DNA from: Caballeronia calidae
Lineage (GTDB): Bacteria > Pseudomonadota > Gammaproteobacteria > Burkholderiales > Burkholderiaceae
Assembly (NCBI RefSeq): GCF_900044055.2
Contig: NZ_FCOX02000005.1
Coordinates: 202,125-266,124, forward strand
Length of the DNA: 64,000 nucleotides
Direction of reading: 5' to 3'
Shown one piece after another: positions 32,004 to 41,124 of this stretch. The position numbers were made by a program, and so were the translations under genes. Position 1 is the stretch's first letter, and every line of letters begins with the position of its first letter. The notes beneath the pieces are model-generated. The model had not been told where the DNA came from, ran no database searches, and worked only from the letters and a program-made list of their open reading frames with translations.

Positions 32004-33296
32004 TCAATCGAAGCCCTGAAACACGGCATCGTCCGGGCCGATGGACGCAGGCGATTTCCACGCCGCGTCGCGCATCGAATGGCGCACCTGATGTTCGACG
32101 CCGAGCAGCACCGCGAAAATCGCCATGCGCACCGCGATGCCATTGTCGGTCTGGCGGAAGATGGCGAGGCGCGAGTCGTGGTTCAGATCGGTCGCGAGAT
32201 CGTTCGCGCCGGGGCGGCTGTCGCGCGGCAGCGGATGCATGATGAGCGTGTCGCGTCCGCACACATCGTCGACGAGCGCCTGATTGATCTGAAAATCGGG
32301 CGTATAGCCTTCGATGGACTCATCGGCGAAACGCTCCTTCTGAATGCGCGTCGCATAGACCACGTCCGCGCCCGCGAGGCCCGCGCGCAGGTCGCTCGTC
32401 TGCTCGATCACATGATCGCCGCGCGCGAGGCGGTCGACGATATGCGCCGGCATTTCCAGCGAGCGGGGCGACACGAGCGTGAATTTCAGCCCTTTGTAAA
32501 GCGAAAGCAGCTTGGCGAGCGAATGCACGGTGCGGCCGTACCTGAGATCGCCGACCATCGCGATATGCGCGCCGTCGACGATCTTCCCGAGACGCGAGAA
32601 TTCGCGCTGAATCGTGTAGAGATCGAGCAGCGCCTGGCTCGGATGCTCGCCGGGGCCGTCGCCCGCGTTGATGACTGGAATATTCGTCGCCCGCGCGAAT
32701 TCGGCGACCGAGCCTTGCTCCGGATGACGCACGACGATCGCATCCGCGTAGCCGCTGATCACGCGGCTTGTGTCGTAGATCGACTCGCCCTTGGCCATCG
32801 ACGAGAACGTAAAGCCGGTCGTGTCGCACACCGAGCCGCCCAGCCGCGCGAACGCCGCGCCGAAGCTCACGCGCGTGCGCGTGCTGGCCTCGAAAAACAG
32901 ATTGGCAAGCACGGCGCCTTCCAGAACGCGCGTGATCTTCTTGCGCCGCGCGATGGGCTGCATCATGTCCGCCGTGCGGAACAGTGCTTCGGCGGACTCG
33001 CGCGAGAACTGGTCGATCGAAAGCAGTTGCGGCCGGCCCTCGAATTCGATTGTCGGGTATGCGCTTTGCGTATATGCGCCGTTCTCCGGCATACCCGCGA
33101 GAATTTCGCCGACGTAGCGCGCGGCGATTTCCGGCATTGCACGCGATTCCGGCGATTCGTCCGGCAGCAGCCATGTGTCGAGCGCGCGGCGCGACACGCC
33201 GATGCGCGACGCGAACGCATCGCGCGTCATGTTCAGGCGCCGCATGGCGTCGCGAAGAATCGTCTGCTGCTGATGCTGCTCGTGCTGTGGACTCAC
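32004..33296 (-). CDS. pyrB: Aspartate carbamoyltransferase with N-terminal helix-turn-helix
   Basis: 430 residues, about 110 more than a usual catalytic chain. Residues 12-62 form a Cro/XRE-like HTH (MTRDAFASRIGVSRRALDTW). The rest is a full ATCase: carbamoyl-phosphate loop FEASTRTRVSFG (Ser138-Arg142), HPSQALLDLYT, GDLRYGRTVHSL and MHPLPR, all kept. It would make carbamoyl-aspartate from aspartate and carbamoyl phosphate, and may also bind DNA. The GTG start has GGAG 7 bases upstream. A palindrome just upstream (33310-33330) is a candidate target. A normal-length pyrB is expected elsewhere in such genomes. Confidence 0.85.
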   Translation of the reverse strand: MSPQHEQHQQQTILRDAMRRLNMTRDAFASRIGVSRRALDTWLLPDESPESRAMPEIAARYVGEILAGMPENGAYTQSAYPTIEFEGRPQLLSIDQFSRESAEALFRTADMMQPIARRKKITRVLEGAVLANLFFEASTRTRVSFGAAFARLGGSVCDTTGFTFSSMAKGESIYDTSRVISGYADAIVVRHPEQGSVAEFARATNIPVINAGDGPGEHPSQALLDLYTIQREFSRLGKIVDGAHIAMVGDLRYGRTVHSLAKLLSLYKGLKFTLVSPRSLEMPAHIVDRLARGDHVIEQTSDLRAGLAGADVVYATRIQKERFADESIEGYTPDFQINQALVDDVCGRDTLIMHPLPRDSRPGANDLATDLNHDSRLAIFRQTDNGIAVRMAIFAVLLGVEHQVRHSMRDAAWKSPASIGPDDAVFQGFD

Positions 33297-33309
33297 GTCA
33301 CCGCTCCAA

Positions 33310-33330
33310 AATATACGCGGTGCGTATATT
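33310..33330 (-). promoter_or_regulatory. 21-bp palindrome before the HTH-ATCase gene
   Basis: AATATACGC-GGT-GCGTATATT is a perfect inverted repeat, AT-rich in GC-rich context, lying 14-34 bases before the GTG start. A -10-like TATATT or TAATAT lies within it. Binding here would block transcription or translation start, so it may be the operator for the HTH domain encoded downstream. Confidence 0.6.
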
Positions 33331-33333
33331 AGG

Positions 33334-33753
33334 TCACTCGCCGATCAGATGCAAGACGAGTTCGCGCTGATGCTGCGCCGTCCGATGCTCGAACACATAA
33401 ATGCCCTGCCACGTGCCGAGCACCATGCGGCCGGCCTCGACGGGAATGGAAAGCTGCACGGTGGTGAGCGCGGTGCGCAGGTGCGCGGGCATGTCGTCCG
33501 GGCCTTCGGTGTCGTGCACGTAGCGGCCGGGGGCTTCGGGCGCGACCGACTCGAAATAGCGCTCGAGGTCCGCGCGCACGTCGGGATCGGCGTTCTCCTG
33601 AATCAGCAGCGATGCCGACGTGTGCCGGCAAAAGAGCGTGAGTACGCCGGTGCGGATGTCCTGAAGATCGATCCAGTGATCGATGTCGCGGGTGACTTCG
33701 TGCAGGCCGCGCGAACCTGTCGCGACCGTCAGATGGTGGAGTGCCTGTTTCAT
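33334..33753 (-). CDS. YjbQ-family (UPF0047) protein
   Basis: 139 residues. LTVATGSRGLHEVTRDIDHWI, TLFCRHTSASLLIQENADPDVRADLERYF and GTWQGIYVFEHR are the typical UPF0047 blocks, with His and Asp in the active-site row. E. coli YjbQ has weak thiamine phosphate synthase activity; the physiological role is unsettled. The start is supported by AGAGG upstream. It precedes the HTH-ATCase gene, but the intervening palindrome suggests a separate promoter for that gene. Confidence 0.9.
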   Translation of the reverse strand: MKQALHHLTVATGSRGLHEVTRDIDHWIDLQDIRTGVLTLFCRHTSASLLIQENADPDVRADLERYFESVAPEAPGRYVHDTEGPDDMPAHLRTALTTVQLSIPVEAGRMVLGTWQGIYVFEHRTAQHQRELVLHLIGE

Positions 33754-33874
33754 GTCGGCCTCTGCGTGGAAAGTGGGCGCCACTTCGTGAGTTTACCGGC
33801 TTCCCGGCCCGCCGATTCGTTCCGGTTCCATGAACTATCCTGTCTGGACGACGGCTCGACGAAAGGCGCGAACG

Positions 33875-34366
33875 ATGACCGACAGGCTTTCGAACAGGCA
33901 AACGGCCTGCGCAATGCTCATCGCCGTGGCGATCGCGTTTCCGGCCGCGACCCGCGCCGACGACACGCGCGAGAACCGCGGCAACGATCCTTTCCTGCAC
34001 GTGTCGAGCGCCATCGCGGGCTGCGAAGCGCCGCGCGGCCCGTTCGAGACGGAGCAGGAATGGCTCGACGAGGCGCATTACCGCATCGAACGCGGCAATA
34101 GCTGCTGGATCGCGGGCCGCTGCCGTCTCGCGAACAGCTACAGCTACGACAAGGAGATCGCCGAAAGCGTCACGCGGCGGCTCAATGCGCTGAACGCGTC
34201 GCTGCAGTGGCGCGAGAAGACGAGCCTGTGGCTCACGCTGCAGCGCCGCTTCATCTATCTCGACGGCTGCGTGTCGCGCGATTTCGACAAGGCGCGCTTC
34301 GTGTCCGCGCTCGGCGAGACGGCCGATGTCGAAAAAGTCATCGACCGCACGACACGGCGGCCGTGA
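33875..34366 (+). CDS. BON-domain-like exported protein
   Basis: 163 residues. A signal peptide-like segment (CAMLIAVAIAFPAATRA) precedes the mature chain. The region YDKEIAESVTRRLNALNASLQWREKTSLWLTLQRRFIYLDGCV resembles a BON-domain fold (as in OsmY). Two Cys pairs (SAIAGCEAP, NSCWIAGRC) may form periplasmic disulfides. No catalytic motif is seen. It lies between yjbQ and the nfeD pair, with no operon evidence. Confidence 0.65.
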   Translation: MTDRLSNRQTACAMLIAVAIAFPAATRADDTRENRGNDPFLHVSSAIAGCEAPRGPFETEQEWLDEAHYRIERGNSCWIAGRCRLANSYSYDKEIAESVTRRLNALNASLQWREKTSLWLTLQRRFIYLDGCVSRDFDKARFVSALGETADVEKVIDRTTRRP

Positions 34367-34442
34367 TTGCGTAATTGGCCTAATCTAAAAGAGAGACCAA
34401 ACACGAGGAGCCGCGGCGCACGCGTGCCGCTGGTTTTCGCCG

Positions 34443-35858
34443 ATGAGAACGAACCTCGCTGACTGGCTGTGGCGTCGCACTCGACGTGCGCTGCGCGTGC
34501 TGTTGCTGCTGGCGTTCGCGCTCATGCCGATGCGTGCCGCCACCGGCGCGGCCGCGCCGGCCGTCGTGATCCCGCTGAAAGGCGCGATCGGCCCGGCGAG
34601 CGCGGATTTCGTCGTGCGCTCGCTCGCCCGCGCCGCCGACGACCACGCGCAACTCGCCATCCTCGAACTCGACACGCCCGGCGGACTCGATCTCTCGATG
34701 CGCTCGATCATCCAGGCGATCCTCGCCTCGCCGGTGCCGGTGGCCGTGTTCATCGCGCCCGCGGGTGCGCGCGCGGCGAGCGCGGGAACGTACATCACGT
34801 ACGCGAGCCACATCGCGGCAATGGCGCCCGGCACGAACCTCGGCGCGGCATCGCCGGTGCAGCTCGGCATGGGCGGAACGGAGCGCGAGCCGGGCGCGGG
34901 CAAGGCCGCATCGGGCACCGACACGCAATCGACCGAGACGAGAAAGCAGATGCAGGACGCCGCCGCCTACATACGCGGCCTCGCGCAATTGCGCGGACGC
35001 AACGTGCAATGGGGCGAGCGCGCGGTGCGCGAGGCGGTCGCGCTGTCGGCGACGGAAGCGCTGGAGCAGAAAGTCATCGACCTGACCGCCAACGACGTTC
35101 CCGATCTGCTCGCGAAGCTCGACGGCCGTCACGTGACGACCGCGAGCGGCGCGCACGTGCTCGCGACGAAGAACGCGCCGGTCGTGGTGCTGCAACCGGA
35201 CTGGCGCAGCCGCTTTCTCGCGACGATCACCGACCCGAGCGTCGCGCTCATCCTGATGATGATCGGCATGTACGGGCTCTTCTTCGAGTTCGCGAATCCG
35301 GGCATGGTGCTGCCGGGCGTCGCGGGCGCGATCTGTCTGCTCGTCGGATTGTTCGCGCTGCAACTCCTGCCGATCAATTTCGTCGGACTGGGATTGATCG
35401 TGCTCGGTCTCGGCTTTCTCGTCGCGGAGATGTTTCTGCCGACGTTCGGCTCGCTCGGCATCGGCGGGGTCATCGCGTTCGCGATCGGCGCGCTCATGCT
35501 GATCGATACCGATGTGCCCGGCTTCGGCATTCCGGTCGGTCTCGTCATCGGTCTTGCGCTCTTCACGGCGCTGTTCGTGTTCACCGTGTCGGGCGTCGCG
35601 TTGAAGGCGCGCAGGCGGCCTGTCGTGAGCGGCGGCGAAGCGATGCTCGGCAGCATCGGCGTGATGTTGACGCACGAGCCCGGCAGCGGCTGGGCGCGCG
35701 TGCAGGGCGAACGATGGCGCGTGCAGGCTGCCGCGCCGCGAGCGTTGCCGCCGGAAGGCGCGCGCGTGCGCGTGATTTCGCGTCACGGCCTCACGCTGAC
35801 CGTCGAGCCGATCGAAGACGCACGCGAGACTCCTGAACACATCCACGACGAGGCTTGA
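34443..35858 (+). CDS. NfeD-type membrane serine protease
   Basis: 471 residues. The N-terminal ClpP-like domain has the Ser-Lys dyad region: APAGARAASAGTYITYA with the nucleophile Ser, and KQMQDAAAYIRGLAQLRGRN with the Lys. LDTPGGLDLSMRSI is the oxyanion strand. Four or more membrane helices follow (IALILMMIGMYGLFFEF), then a C-terminal OB-fold (MLGSIGVMLTHEPG) typical of long NfeD. It is cotranscribed with the slipin gene 3 bases downstream, the classical NfeD-stomatin pair, in which NfeD can cleave the stomatin C-terminus. Confidence 0.9.
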   Translation: MRTNLADWLWRRTRRALRVLLLLAFALMPMRAATGAAAPAVVIPLKGAIGPASADFVVRSLARAADDHAQLAILELDTPGGLDLSMRSIIQAILASPVPVAVFIAPAGARAASAGTYITYASHIAAMAPGTNLGAASPVQLGMGGTEREPGAGKAASGTDTQSTETRKQMQDAAAYIRGLAQLRGRNVQWGERAVREAVALSATEALEQKVIDLTANDVPDLLAKLDGRHVTTASGAHVLATKNAPVVVLQPDWRSRFLATITDPSVALILMMIGMYGLFFEFANPGMVLPGVAGAICLLVGLFALQLLPINFVGLGLIVLGLGFLVAEMFLPTFGSLGIGGVIAFAIGALMLIDTDVPGFGIPVGLVIGLALFTALFVFTVSGVALKARRRPVVSGGEAMLGSIGVMLTHEPGSGWARVQGERWRVQAAAPRALPPEGARVRVISRHGLTLTVEPIEDARETPEHIHDEA

Positions 35859-35861
35859 AAA

Positions 35862-36623
35862 ATGGGGCTTACATTCGGTTTCAGCGGCATCCTGATCGCG
35901 CTCTTCATTTTCCTCGTGGCGTCGGCGGTGCGCATCTTCCGCGAGTACGAGCGCGGTGTCGTGTTCATGCTCGGGCGCTTCTGGAAAGTGAAGGGTCCGG
36001 GCCTCGTGCTCATCATTCCGATCGTGCAGCAGGTCGTGCGCATGGACTTGCGCACCGTCGTGTTCGACGTGCCGCCGCAGGACGTCATCACGCGCGACAA
36101 CGTGTCGGTGAAGGTGAACGCGGTCGTGTACTTTCGCGTCGTCGATCCGGAGAAGGCGGTGATCCAGGTCGCGCGCTTTCTCGAAGCGACGAGCCAGCTT
36201 TCGCAAACCACGCTACGCGCGATTCTCGGCAAGCACGAGCTCGACGAGCTGCTGTCCGAGCGCGAGCGCCTGAACAGCGACATCCAGCGCGTGCTCGATT
36301 CGCAGACGGATGCATGGGGCATCAAGGTATCGAACGTGGAGATCAAGGACGTCGACATCAACGAGACGATGATCCGCGCGATCGCCCGCCAGGCCGAAGC
36401 CGAGCGCGAGCGCCGCGCGAAGATCATTCATGCGGAAGGCGAGTTGCAGGCGTCCGAGAAGCTGCTGCAGGCGGCGCAGATGCTCTCGCAGCAACCGCAG
36501 GCGATGCAGCTGCGCTATCTGCAGACGTTGACGACGATCGCCGGCGACAAGAATTCGACGATCGTCTTTCCGGTTCCGGTCGATATCGTTTCCGCTGTCA
36601 TCGACCGCTTCACGAAGGCTTAA
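35862..36623 (+). CDS. Slipin/stomatin-like SPFH protein
   Basis: 253 residues. A single N-terminal membrane helix ([18 protein letters not shown]) is followed by the SPFH domain ([44 protein letters not shown]), and a C-terminal coiled coil rich in Ala/Glu ([21 protein letters not shown]). It organises membrane microdomains and partners NfeD. It overlaps tail to tail with the next gene by 4 bases. Confidence 0.92.
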   Translation: MGLTFGFSGILIALFIFLVASAVRIFREYERGVVFMLGRFWKVKGPGLVLIIPIVQQVVRMDLRTVVFDVPPQDVITRDNVSVKVNAVVYFRVVDPEKAVIQVARFLEATSQLSQTTLRAILGKHELDELLSERERLNSDIQRVLDSQTDAWGIKVSNVEIKDVDINETMIRAIARQAEAERERRAKIIHAEGELQASEKLLQAAQMLSQQPQAMQLRYLQTLTTIAGDKNSTIVFPVPVDIVSAVIDRFTKA

Positions 36624-37156
36624 ACGAGCTTCGGAAAGTCGAGCGTCGTATCGTTCACGCGGTTCACGAGGTTCGTGAAGTTGATGACGCTCATCGCGAA
36701 CAGCGTGTCGACGACCTGTGCTTCCGAGTAGCCCGCTTCACGCACTTCGTTCAGACGCGAAGCGTCGATCGTGCCGGTCGAACCCGCGACATGCCGCACG
36801 AAGCGCACGAGCGCGTCGCGCTTCGCATTGCCGGTCGCTTCGCCCGCGCGGATCTGTTGCGTTTCCTTTTGCGAGAGCCCGACCATCTTGCCGACGACCG
36901 TATGCGCGGCGGCACAGTAATCACAACCCGCGAGTTCGCTGACGGCGAGCTTGATCGCTTCGACATCGGCCTTGTCGAGGCTGCTCTTCGCGAGGATCGC
37001 ATCGCCGTTGAGCGCGGCGCCGAGCGCGGCCGGGCTATGCGTGCCGATGGTCGCATAGGCGTTCGGCACTTTGCCCGCGGCCTTCTTGATCGCGGCGAAC
37101 AGATCGGCGGTCGCGCCCGTGGCTTCGTTGACGTTGACTTGGGAAAGACGTGACAT
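36620..37156 (-). CDS. AhpD-like carboxymuconolactone decarboxylase family protein
   Basis: 178 residues. [25 protein letters not shown] motif is present (seen as [19 protein letters not shown]), with the CxxC redox pair and the downstream His of Ahp[17 protein letters not shown] and [23 protein letters not shown] fit the alkylhydroperoxidase-like subgroup. Probably an antioxidant peroxidase or thiol-disulfide protein. AAGGAGC precedes the start. Divergent from the LysR gene at 37336, which may control it. Confidence 0.9.
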   Translation of the reverse strand: MSRLSQVNVNEATGATADLFAAIKKAAGKVPNAYATIGTHSPAALGAALNGDAILAKSSLDKADVEAIKLAVSELAGCDYCAAAHTVVGKMVGLSQKETQQIRAGEATGNAKRDALVRFVRHVAGSTGTIDASRLNEVREAGYSEAQVVDTLFAMSVINFTNLVNRVNDTTLDFPKLV

Positions 37157-37335
37157 GGTGTGCTCCTTCGTTCAGTGGTTGGCCATCTCGATGGCATGGG
37201 TGAACTTTAGGCGCGCGCCTGTCTCGCGTGAATGCTCGCGCGGCTCGTAAAACCGCGCGATCGTCTCAACGTGCGTATGCCGCGTCTTCGTGCCATGATC
37301 GTGGCTCCCGGCACGCATCACGCATACACGCGCAT

Positions 37336-38247
37336 ATGGACTATCTGACGAGCCTGAAGGTGTTTTGCACGGTGGTCGAAGCGAAGAGCTTCGCGCGTGC
37401 GGCCGACATACTCGGCTTGTCGCCGCCGGTCGTATCGCGCGCGATCGCGGGTCTGGAAGAGCGGCTCGGCAGCCGGCTCTTCAATCGCACGACGCGGCAG
37501 ATCTCGTTGACGGAGACCGCGGAGCGCTTCTTCGCCGACTGCTCGCGCCTGCTCGACGAACTCCAGGCGATGGAAGAGCGCGCATCGAACCGCGCGAGCG
37601 AGGCAACGGGCCTGCTGCGGCTCGTGTCGCACACGACCGTGATGATGAGCCGCTATGCGCCGCTCGTCGCGAGCTTCAGGCGCGTGCACCCGCACGTGCG
37701 TCTCGACGTGACGCTGACCGAGCGGCCCGTCGATCTCGTCGGCGAAGGCTACGATCTCGCGATCGTGCTGCCCTTCATGCTCTCCACCGATACCGCCGTC
37801 ACGCGCCTGCTCGAAACCATTCCGCTCGTGCTCGTCGCGAGTCCCGCGTATCTCGCGCAGCGTCCCGCGCCGCGCCATCCGTCCGAACTCGTCGATCATC
37901 AGTTCGTCCCGATGTCGCCGTCGATCCGCAAACCCGCGCTGACGTTTCGCATCGGCGGGGAGGAACTGCGCGTGCCGCTCAATCACGACATCGCGTCGAA
38001 CAGCGCGGTGTTCAATCGGGAGATGGTGCTGCAGGGCTTCGGCATCGGGGTGTTGCCGACCGTGCTCGTCGCGCATGAAGTGGCGGCGGGGCGGCTCGTC
38101 ACGCTGCTCGACGCCTATGAGCGCGTCGATGCGAGCATCGAGATCCGCATCGCCTACAGCACGCGCGCGCTGCTGCCGGCGAAGGTGCGCGCGTTCATCG
38201 AGCATGCGGCGCGCTTCTGTGCAGACGAAGGCGCCCCGCGAAACTAA
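37336..38247 (+). CDS. LysR-family transcriptional regulator
   Basis: 303 residues, MDYLTSLKVFCTVVEAKSFARAA start, HTH at about 15-60, then the substrate-binding-type effector domain (DVTLTERPVDLVGEGYDLAI). CrgA-like subgroup. Divergent from the AhpD-like gene across a 179-base spacer, so that gene is the likely target and the signal may be peroxide or an aldehyde. No autoregulatory site was resolved. Confidence 0.9.
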   Translation: MDYLTSLKVFCTVVEAKSFARAADILGLSPPVVSRAIAGLEERLGSRLFNRTTRQISLTETAERFFADCSRLLDELQAMEERASNRASEATGLLRLVSHTTVMMSRYAPLVASFRRVHPHVRLDVTLTERPVDLVGEGYDLAIVLPFMLSTDTAVTRLLETIPLVLVASPAYLAQRPAPRHPSELVDHQFVPMSPSIRKPALTFRIGGEELRVPLNHDIASNSAVFNREMVLQGFGIGVLPTVLVAHEVAAGRLVTLLDAYERVDASIEIRIAYSTRALLPAKVRAFIEHAARFCADEGAPRN

Positions 38248-38328
38248 GTCCGAGCCTTGTCCCGCAAGGCTCAGCGCGATTCTTTCCGCCAGCGGTTTTC
38301 ATTCGTGTGTTGCGTGAGTGTTGACTTG

Positions 38329-38414
38329 GTGCATATGCACAACTAGTCTTCCGGGCTATGACGGGCGACGCATTCGCCCTTTCCTCACTTCAAATTGTGC
38401 ATATGCACTATAAT
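38329..38414 (+). promoter_or_regulatory. emrA promoter with twin GTGCATATGCAC operators
   Basis: The perfect 12-bp palindrome GTGCATATGCAC occurs at 38329-38340 and 38397-38408. A TTGACT -35-like element abuts the first. A consensus -10 TATAAT (38409-38414) abuts the second. A start point some 6-7 bases on would coincide with the ATG at 38420, giving a leaderless message. No regulator gene with a matching site lies next to it. Confidence 0.6.
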
Positions 38415-38419
38415 CGCAG

Positions 38420-39511
38420 ATGACGACTCCTACGACGGAACTACCTTCGGTGGCGGCGCCGGCCCTCGCGCGGCCGGCGCGCCGGATTCCCTGGATGCTG
38501 CTCGCGCTCGGACTGGTCGGGCTCGCGCTGATCGCCGCGGCGAGCTACTGGGCGCTGGTGCTGCGCTTCGTTCAGACCACCGACGATGCCTATGTCGGCG
38601 GCGATGTCACCGTGCTCGCGCCGAAGGTGAACGGCTTCGTCACCGATGTGCTCGTGCAGGACAACCAGCGCGTGAAGGCGGGGCAGGTGCTGATCGCTCT
38701 CGATTCGCGCGACTACGACGCGCGCCTCGCGCAAGCGGACGCCGAATTGTCCAGCGCGCGGGCGGCGGTGATCGAGTGGCAGGCGAAGGATGCGTTGCAG
38801 GCGGCCGTGATCAATCAGCAGCAGGCGGAAGTGCGGGCTTCGGCGGCGGAGTTGACGCGCAGCGGGCAGGACCGATCGCGCTATCGCGAGCTCGTCAAGG
38901 ACGATGCGGTGTCGAACCAGATCGTCGAGCGTGCCGATGCGGACTACACGAAGGCGCAGGCGGCGGTGGATCGCAGCGGCGCATCGCTCGTCGCGGCGAA
39001 GCGCCAGTTGAGCGTGATCGAAGCGCAGATCGCGGATGCGCAGGCGCGCGTCGCGACGGCCGAAGCGGCGCGCCGCGTCGCGGAGCTGAACGTCGAGTAC
39101 ACGACGATCCGCTCGCCCGTCGATGGCTACGTCGGCAATCGCACGGCCCGTGTGGGCGTGCTCGCGAACGTGGGCACGTCGCTGCTCACCATCGTTCCGT
39201 CGACGGGCCTCTGGGTCGATGCGAACTTCAAGGAAGATCAGCTGAAGAAGATGCGCGCGGGCGACGAAGCCGACGTCGAGCTCGATGCATCGAGCGTGCC
39301 GCTCACGGGTCACGTCGAAAGCCTCGCACCCGCGACCGGCGCCACTTTCAGCGTGCTGCCCGCCGAGAACGCGACGGGCAACTTCACGAAGATCGTGCAG
39401 CGCGTGCCCGTGCGCATCCGTCTCGATGTGCCGAAGGGCATGGAATCCGTGCTGCGTCCGGGCCTTTCCGCGACGGTCAAGGTTCATATCGGCAAGCGGT
39501 CGAACGGCTGA
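38420..39511 (+). CDS. emrA: EmrA-type membrane fusion protein
   Basis: 363 residues. One N-terminal helix (WMLLALGLVGLALIAAASYWALVL), then HlyD/EmrA blocks: TDDAYVGGDVTVLAPKVNGFV, coiled coil rich in Ala/Gln, and NFTKIVQRVPVRIRLD. It links the inner-membrane pump EmrB to the outer-membrane channel. The start has no ribosome site and follows TATAAT by 5 bases. It leads an operon of emrA-emrB-oprM-thioesterase with short gaps. Confidence 0.9.
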   Translation: MTTPTTELPSVAAPALARPARRIPWMLLALGLVGLALIAAASYWALVLRFVQTTDDAYVGGDVTVLAPKVNGFVTDVLVQDNQRVKAGQVLIALDSRDYDARLAQADAELSSARAAVIEWQAKDALQAAVINQQQAEVRASAAELTRSGQDRSRYRELVKDDAVSNQIVERADADYTKAQAAVDRSGASLVAAKRQLSVIEAQIADAQARVATAEAARRVAELNVEYTTIRSPVDGYVGNRTARVGVLANVGTSLLTIVPSTGLWVDANFKEDQLKKMRAGDEADVELDASSVPLTGHVESLAPATGATFSVLPAENATGNFTKIVQRVPVRIRLDVPKGMESVLRPGLSATVKVHIGKRSNG

Positions 39512-39522
39512 GGAGCGGGGCG

Positions 39523-41097
39523 ATGACTCATTCCGTTCACTTCGATCCCGCGCAACAGCCGATCAGACAGCGCGTGTTCGCATTCGCGCTGATGTGCCTC
39601 GGCTTCTTCATGGCGACGCTCGATATCCAGATTGTGGCTTCGTCGCTGAAGGATATCGGCGGCGGATTGTCCGCGAGTCAGGACGAGTTGTCCTGGGTGC
39701 AGACGTCCTATCTGATCGCGGAGATTCTCGTCATTCCGATGTCGGGCTGGCTCTCCAAAGTATTCTCCACGCGCTGGCTTTTCGTCGCGTCGGCGGTCGG
39801 CTTCACGGTCACGAGCATGTTGTGCGGCATGGCGTGGGACATCGATTCGATGATCCTCTTTCGCGGCCTGCAAGGCGCGCTCGGCGCCGCCATGATCCCC
39901 ACCGTGTTCACGACTGCCTTCGTGCTGTTCCCCGGCAAGCAGCGATTGATTGCATCGACAACTATCGGCGCGCTGGCTTCGCTCGCGCCCGCGGTCGGGC
40001 CGGTCATCGGCGGCTGGATCACCGATCAGTGGTCGTGGCACTGGCTCTTTTATCTGAACGTGGTGCCGGGTCTCGCCGTCGCGTTGCTCGTGCCGAAGTA
40101 TGTGCATATCGACGAGCCCGATCTCGCGCTGCTGAAGAAGGGCGATTATCTCGGCATCGCGCTGATGTCGGGCTTTCTCGGCTGTCTGGAATACGTGCTG
40201 GAGGAAGGTCCGCGCAAGAACTGGTTCGGCGATGACGTGATCGTCGTGTGCACGTGGATTTCCGCGATCTGCGGCTTTCTCTTTCTCGTGCATGCGTTCA
40301 CGGCGAAGGACCCGGTCGTCGATCTGCGCGCGCTCGCGGTGCGCAACTTCGCGATAGGCAGTCTGCTGTCGTTCGTGACGGGCATCGGCATCTTCGTTTC
40401 GGTGTTCCTGACGCCGGTGTTTCTCGCCCGCGTGCGCGGCTTCGATTCGCTGCATACGGGGCTCGCGCTGCTTTCCGTCGGCTGTTTCCAGTTGCTTTCG
40501 ATAGGCGTGTACGGCTTCGCTTCGCGCTTCATCGACATGCGCGTGCTGCTCGCATTCGGTCTCGTCTGCTTCGGCGCGGGCTGTTACTTCTACACGCCGC
40601 TCACGCACGACTGGGGCTGGCAGCAATTCCTGCTGCCGCAGGCGTTGCGCGGCATCGGCCAGCAATTCGCGGTGCCGCCCATCGTCACGATGGCGCTCGG
40701 TTCGCTGCCGCCGTCGCGGCTCAAATCGGCGAGCGGGCTGTTCAATCTGATGCGCAATCTCGGCGGGGCCATTGGCATCGCGGTGAGCGCGACCATGCTC
40801 AACGATCGTCTCAACCTGCATTACCTGCGCCTGAACGAGAACGTGACGATCGGCCGGCCTGTCATCGACGATCTGCTCGCGCGCTCGTCGGCGCATCTTG
40901 CAGCCGTCGCGGGCGATGCGCTGGATGCGTCGCAAGCGGGTCTCGCATCGCTGCATGCGCTCGTGATGCGCGAGGCGCTCGTGCTGACCTTCGCCGATTG
41001 CTTTTACGTGCTCGCGCTGTGCTTTCTCTTCGGCCTTATGACGGTGATGTTCGCGAAGCCGATCACGAGCGCGCCGCCTTCGTCCGATGCGCATTGA
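39523..41097 (+). CDS. emrB: EmrB-type DHA2 multidrug transporter
   Basis: 524 residues and about 14 helices (DHA2 MFS). Motifs: LGFFMATLDIQIVASSLKDI in helix 1, SWVQTSYLIAEILVIPMSGWLSK (motif A variant), and RALQGALGAAMIPT-type motif (seen as RGLQGALGAAMIPT). Proton antiporter for drugs or metabolites. AGGAG is at 39511. Follows emrA by 11 bases and precedes the outer-membrane factor by 27 bases. Confidence 0.93.
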   Translation: MTHSVHFDPAQQPIRQRVFAFALMCLGFFMATLDIQIVASSLKDIGGGLSASQDELSWVQTSYLIAEILVIPMSGWLSKVFSTRWLFVASAVGFTVTSMLCGMAWDIDSMILFRGLQGALGAAMIPTVFTTAFVLFPGKQRLIASTTIGALASLAPAVGPVIGGWITDQWSWHWLFYLNVVPGLAVALLVPKYVHIDEPDLALLKKGDYLGIALMSGFLGCLEYVLEEGPRKNWFGDDVIVVCTWISAICGFLFLVHAFTAKDPVVDLRALAVRNFAIGSLLSFVTGIGIFVSVFLTPVFLARVRGFDSLHTGLALLSVGCFQLLSIGVYGFASRFIDMRVLLAFGLVCFGAGCYFYTPLTHDWGWQQFLLPQALRGIGQQFAVPPIVTMALGSLPPSRLKSASGLFNLMRNLGGAIGIAVSATMLNDRLNLHYLRLNENVTIGRPVIDDLLARSSAHLAAVAGDALDASQAGLASLHALVMREALVLTFADCFYVLALCFLFGLMTVMFAKPITSAPPSSDAH

Positions 41098-41124
41098 ACC
41101 AGGCCTTATCCGGATACTTCGATC

